From the NCBI GenBank assembly GCA_030426005.1, contig JAUHZM010000138.1:1-7993 (forward strand): DNA of 7,993 nt. The letters run 5' to 3'. The position numbers were made by a program, and so were the translations under genes. Every line of letters starts with the position of its first letter. Position 1 is the first letter of the stretch. Below, piece by piece: positions 6,106 through 7,993 of the stretch. This DNA is from Gammaproteobacteria bacterium (GTDB taxonomy: Bacteria; Pseudomonadota; Gammaproteobacteria; Arenicellales; Arenicellaceae). The notes under the pieces were generated by a model. The model had not been told where the DNA came from. It made no database searches and worked only from the letters and a program-made list of their open reading frames with translations.

Positions 6106-6321
6106 TTAGGTGCCATTCTCGCGCATGGCATTCTCTCGCTCTTTTACAGCGTCCTGCAGTTCGTCCTCAACGTCTTTGGCCTTGTCTATGGCGTCCAACT
6201 GAGGTTCGATCATTCGTTCCAATGGTGTCTCGGTGGACTGTTCAGAAGAACTGCCCCCGCAGGCGCTCAAGAAGATAAGAAGACTGATGGCTAGGCTTGC
6301 CCACATAATCTGTGTTGGCAT
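6106..6321 (-). CDS. small outer-membrane-type lipoprotein
   Basis: This 71-residue protein has a hydrophobic signal peptide ending in the lipobox LSAC, with lipidated Cys21. The next residue is Gly, not Asp, which fits sorting to the outer membrane. The mature part is about 50 residues: a Ser-rich spacer, then a charged amphipathic helix (about 35-67) rich in Lys, Asp and Glu. The start is supported by GGGAG seven bases before the ATG. It is the first gene of an apparent operon with the membrane-anchored protein 6 bases downstream. The role is unknown; the helix may mediate assembly or pairing with a partner. Confidence 0.8.
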   Translation of the reverse strand: MPTQIMWASLAISLLIFLSACGGSSSEQSTETPLERMIEPQLDAIDKAKDVEDELQDAVKERENAMRENGT

Positions 6322-6462
6322 GAGACGCTCCCGGTTTAATTAACTGTGTTGAATAAAAACTTTAGCACAATGCGTGGCGGTGTTTTACTCCAATATCCTT
6401 TACACTAACTGCTCACTGCCGCATTCGCTTGTTTCAGACTAAGACCTGCCAAATCCAGTAAC

Positions 6463-7695
6463 GTGATCGACACTCTCCAGCAAAAGCGTGCCACGCGCTT
6501 CGTTTTACTGACAGTATTTGCCTACGCCATCGGCTTCGGCATCATCATGCCGGTGCTGCCAGAGCTGATCGTTGAGTTGGAACAAATTTCACTATCAGAA
6601 GCCACCTGGATAGGTGGACTGATTGCAGCCTCCTATGCGGTGTTTCAGTTTCTGATGGGGCCACTGGTCGGCAACCTTGGTGATCGCTTTGGGCGTCGCC
6701 CGGTGTTTTTGGCTTCGCTTGCTGGCTTCAGTGTGGATTTCTTCCTCATGGGCTTTGCACAAAACATTCTCTGGCTATTTATTGGTCGCTCCATTGCGGG
6801 CGCACTCGGTGCGATCTTTGGCCCCGCAAACGCCGTGATGGCGGACATCTCCAGCGCACAGGATCGAGCCAAACGCTTTGGCATGGTTGGCGCGGCATTT
6901 GGCATCGGCTTTATGGTCGGCCCCGCTCTAGGCGGATTGCTCGGCGACATCGGCACTCGTGTCCCATTCTTTGTGGCTGCCGCGCTGGCGGCCTGTGTGT
7001 TCGTGTATGGTTTGGTGGCGTTCCCTGAAACAATGCCCGCGTCATCACGGCGTACTTTTTCGTTGCGCCGGGCCAATCCGGTTGGTGCATTACTCAGTTT
7101 AAAGCGCCTTCCAGGTGTATTAGGCATCGCCGCGATTTACTTTATCTGGGTCACCAGCACCAATATCTATCCGGTCAGTTGGGCCTATTTTGCACCGATC
7201 AAATTTGGCTGGGACAGCAAAATGGTTGGGCTTTCGTTAACGCTGGTGGGGATTTCCATGGCGCTGGTGCAAATGCTGGTGTTGGGTCGGGTCGTGAATC
7301 GCTGGGGCGAACGCGGTGCAGCCATCATCGGTTTATGCTCAGCCACCCTATCCATGCTGTTCTATGCGTTCACCAACAGCGCTGTGTTAACCCTGGCCGT
7401 ATGCTTGATTGTAGGCATTCAGGGCATGGTGATGCCCAGCGTGAATGCCATGATGTCGCAACGCACACCGGTCGACAGTCAGGGTGAGCTGCAAGGATTT
7501 AATGGCAGCCTTGCCGCACTGGCTGCGCTGGCTGCACCACTGATTTACAATACAACGCTGTCATACTTCACCGCCACCGACGCCGCCGTACACTTTCCTG
7601 GAGCGCCGTTCATCGTCTCTGCCGCACTGGCAGTCATCGCTCTGGTCTCAGTAATACGGCTCAACACAACGACTGTGCCTTCGTCGCAGTCGTAA
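6463..7695 (+). CDS. MFS efflux transporter of the TetA/TCR-like group
   Basis: The 410-residue protein has the hydrophobic pattern of a 12-span major facilitator transporter. Motif A is GNLGDRFGRRP (residues 70-80, Asp74). The drug:H+ antiporter motif C is the glycine-rich GIGFMVGPALGGLLG (147-161) of span 5. The segment MADISSAQDRAKRFG (126-140) and a later WGERGAAIIG parallel TetA-type tetracycline exporters, so proton-coupled drug or metabolite export is likely; the substrate cannot be inferred and resistance should not be assumed. The start is a GTG at 6463, the only usual start codon before the first span; no good ribosome site precedes it, and the frame upstream is closed by TAA at 6406. 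It is divergent from the lipoprotein gene. A peptidase gene follows after 48 bases. Confidence 0.88.
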   Translation: MIDTLQQKRATRFVLLTVFAYAIGFGIIMPVLPELIVELEQISLSEATWIGGLIAASYAVFQFLMGPLVGNLGDRFGRRPVFLASLAGFSVDFFLMGFAQNILWLFIGRSIAGALGAIFGPANAVMADISSAQDRAKRFGMVGAAFGIGFMVGPALGGLLGDIGTRVPFFVAAALAACVFVYGLVAFPETMPASSRRTFSLRRANPVGALLSLKRLPGVLGIAAIYFIWVTSTNIYPVSWAYFAPIKFGWDSKMVGLSLTLVGISMALVQMLVLGRVVNRWGERGAAIIGLCSATLSMLFYAFTNSAVLTLAVCLIVGIQGMVMPSVNAMMSQRTPVDSQGELQGFNGSLAALAALAAPLIYNTTLSYFTATDAAVHFPGAPFIVSAALAVIALVSVIRLNTTTVPSSQS

Positions 7696-7743
7696 TACTT
7701 ACGCATTATGTTCAATTTTCACCGACATCTTCCGGAGTCCACA

Positions 7744-7993
7744 ATGAAATGTTCAACCGCCATCAAACTGATGATCAGCGGATTGCTCGTCTGCATGAGC
7801 ACTAACCTCCACGCCCAAGCCCAGGACAGTAAAGCAGAGACCGGTCTCGAGCCTGCCATTCTTGAGACCGCGAACAAGCTTATCGATAACGCCCTCGACA
7901 GCAATCTCGGCTATGAAATCGTCGAGTCATTAACCACCGAAGTCGGACCTCGCCTGGGTGGCTCAGAAGCCGAGAAACGTGCTCGTGACTGGG
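7744..7993 (+). CDS. M28-family metallopeptidase, N-terminal part (cut by window end)
   Basis: Only the first 83 codons are present. The ATG has GGAG six bases upstream (7734-7737). A Sec signal peptide runs to about residue 24 (hydrophobic core, then LHA-QAQ). The mature start, with LGYEIVESLTTEVGPRL and GGSEAEKRARDW, resembles the N-terminal lead of secreted M28 aminopeptidases that carry a PA domain. The zinc ligands and catalytic residues lie beyond the window, so activity cannot be judged. It would act in the periplasm or outside the cell on peptides. It lies 48 bases after the transporter gene and may be co-transcribed; no terminator is evident between them. Confidence 0.75.
   Translation, partial: MKCSTAIKLMISGLLVCMSTNLHAQAQDSKAETGLEPAILETANKLIDNALDSNLGYEIVESLTTEVGPRLGGSEAEKRARDW

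Noticed and set aside
5660..6109. 149-codon open frame on the plus strand
   Set aside because: It lies opposite the membrane-anchored protein gene, is rich in Ser and Cys in a shadow-like way, and lacks a ribosome site.
6645..7127. 160-codon open frame on the minus strand
   Set aside because: It is antisense to the MFS transporter, whose motifs are clear; the composition (Pro, Arg, Lys) is typical of a shadow frame.

Overview
The window looks like chromosomal DNA of a gammaproteobacterium of moderate G+C, probably free-living or marine. The signs are a bacterial tRNA-Leu with encoded CCA, Shine-Dalgarno-led genes, CheA/CheY/CheX signalling proteins, a lipobox lipoprotein and a secreted M28-type peptidase. 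The genus cannot be set from the sequence. No phage, transposon or CRISPR was seen.

Left part (1-837): a tRNA-Leu(CAG) gene on the minus strand (268-354) is separated from its apparent promoter (777-805) by an unusual tandem array. The array has three complete 137-bp units and a partial fourth (331-766). Every unit starts with an exact copy of the first 24 nt of the tRNA, and the partial fourth is a slightly altered copy. The rest of each unit can fold into a compact set of hairpins that includes a three-way junction. This is the most unusual element here. It recalls the repeats that carry tRNA fragments at the E. coli tyrT locus, but here the 5' end of the tRNA is repeated, upstream of the gene. 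Left of the tRNA lie a weak terminator-like hairpin and a candidate promoter that reads off the left edge, with two 10-bp repeats flanking its -10 box.

Signalling operon (838-3833, minus): a membrane-bound CheA-like kinase, a single-domain CheY-like receiver and a CheX-like phosphatase form a tightly packed operon (10-base gap, then 4-base overlap). The kinase carries a PilJ/P-box-type sensor, a PAS domain, an internal Hpt domain and a CheA-like ATPase, with no CheW-like domain. The inferred pathway is sensing, autophosphorylation of Hpt, transfer to the receiver and removal by CheX. The output is unknown. A divergently transcribed gene (4217-5053) encodes an unrecognised protein with a C-terminal membrane hairpin. 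It shares a 383-bp intergenic region with the operon.

Envelope genes (5100-6321, minus): a small lipoprotein, a single-span membrane-anchored protein and a secreted cysteine-containing protein, none of assigned function. A strong hairpin (5065-5087) sits between the convergent genes at 5053 and 5100 and probably ends transcription from both sides.

Right part (6463-7993, plus): an MFS efflux transporter related to the TetA/TCR group, then the first 83 codons of an exported M28-family metallopeptidase that runs off the window.
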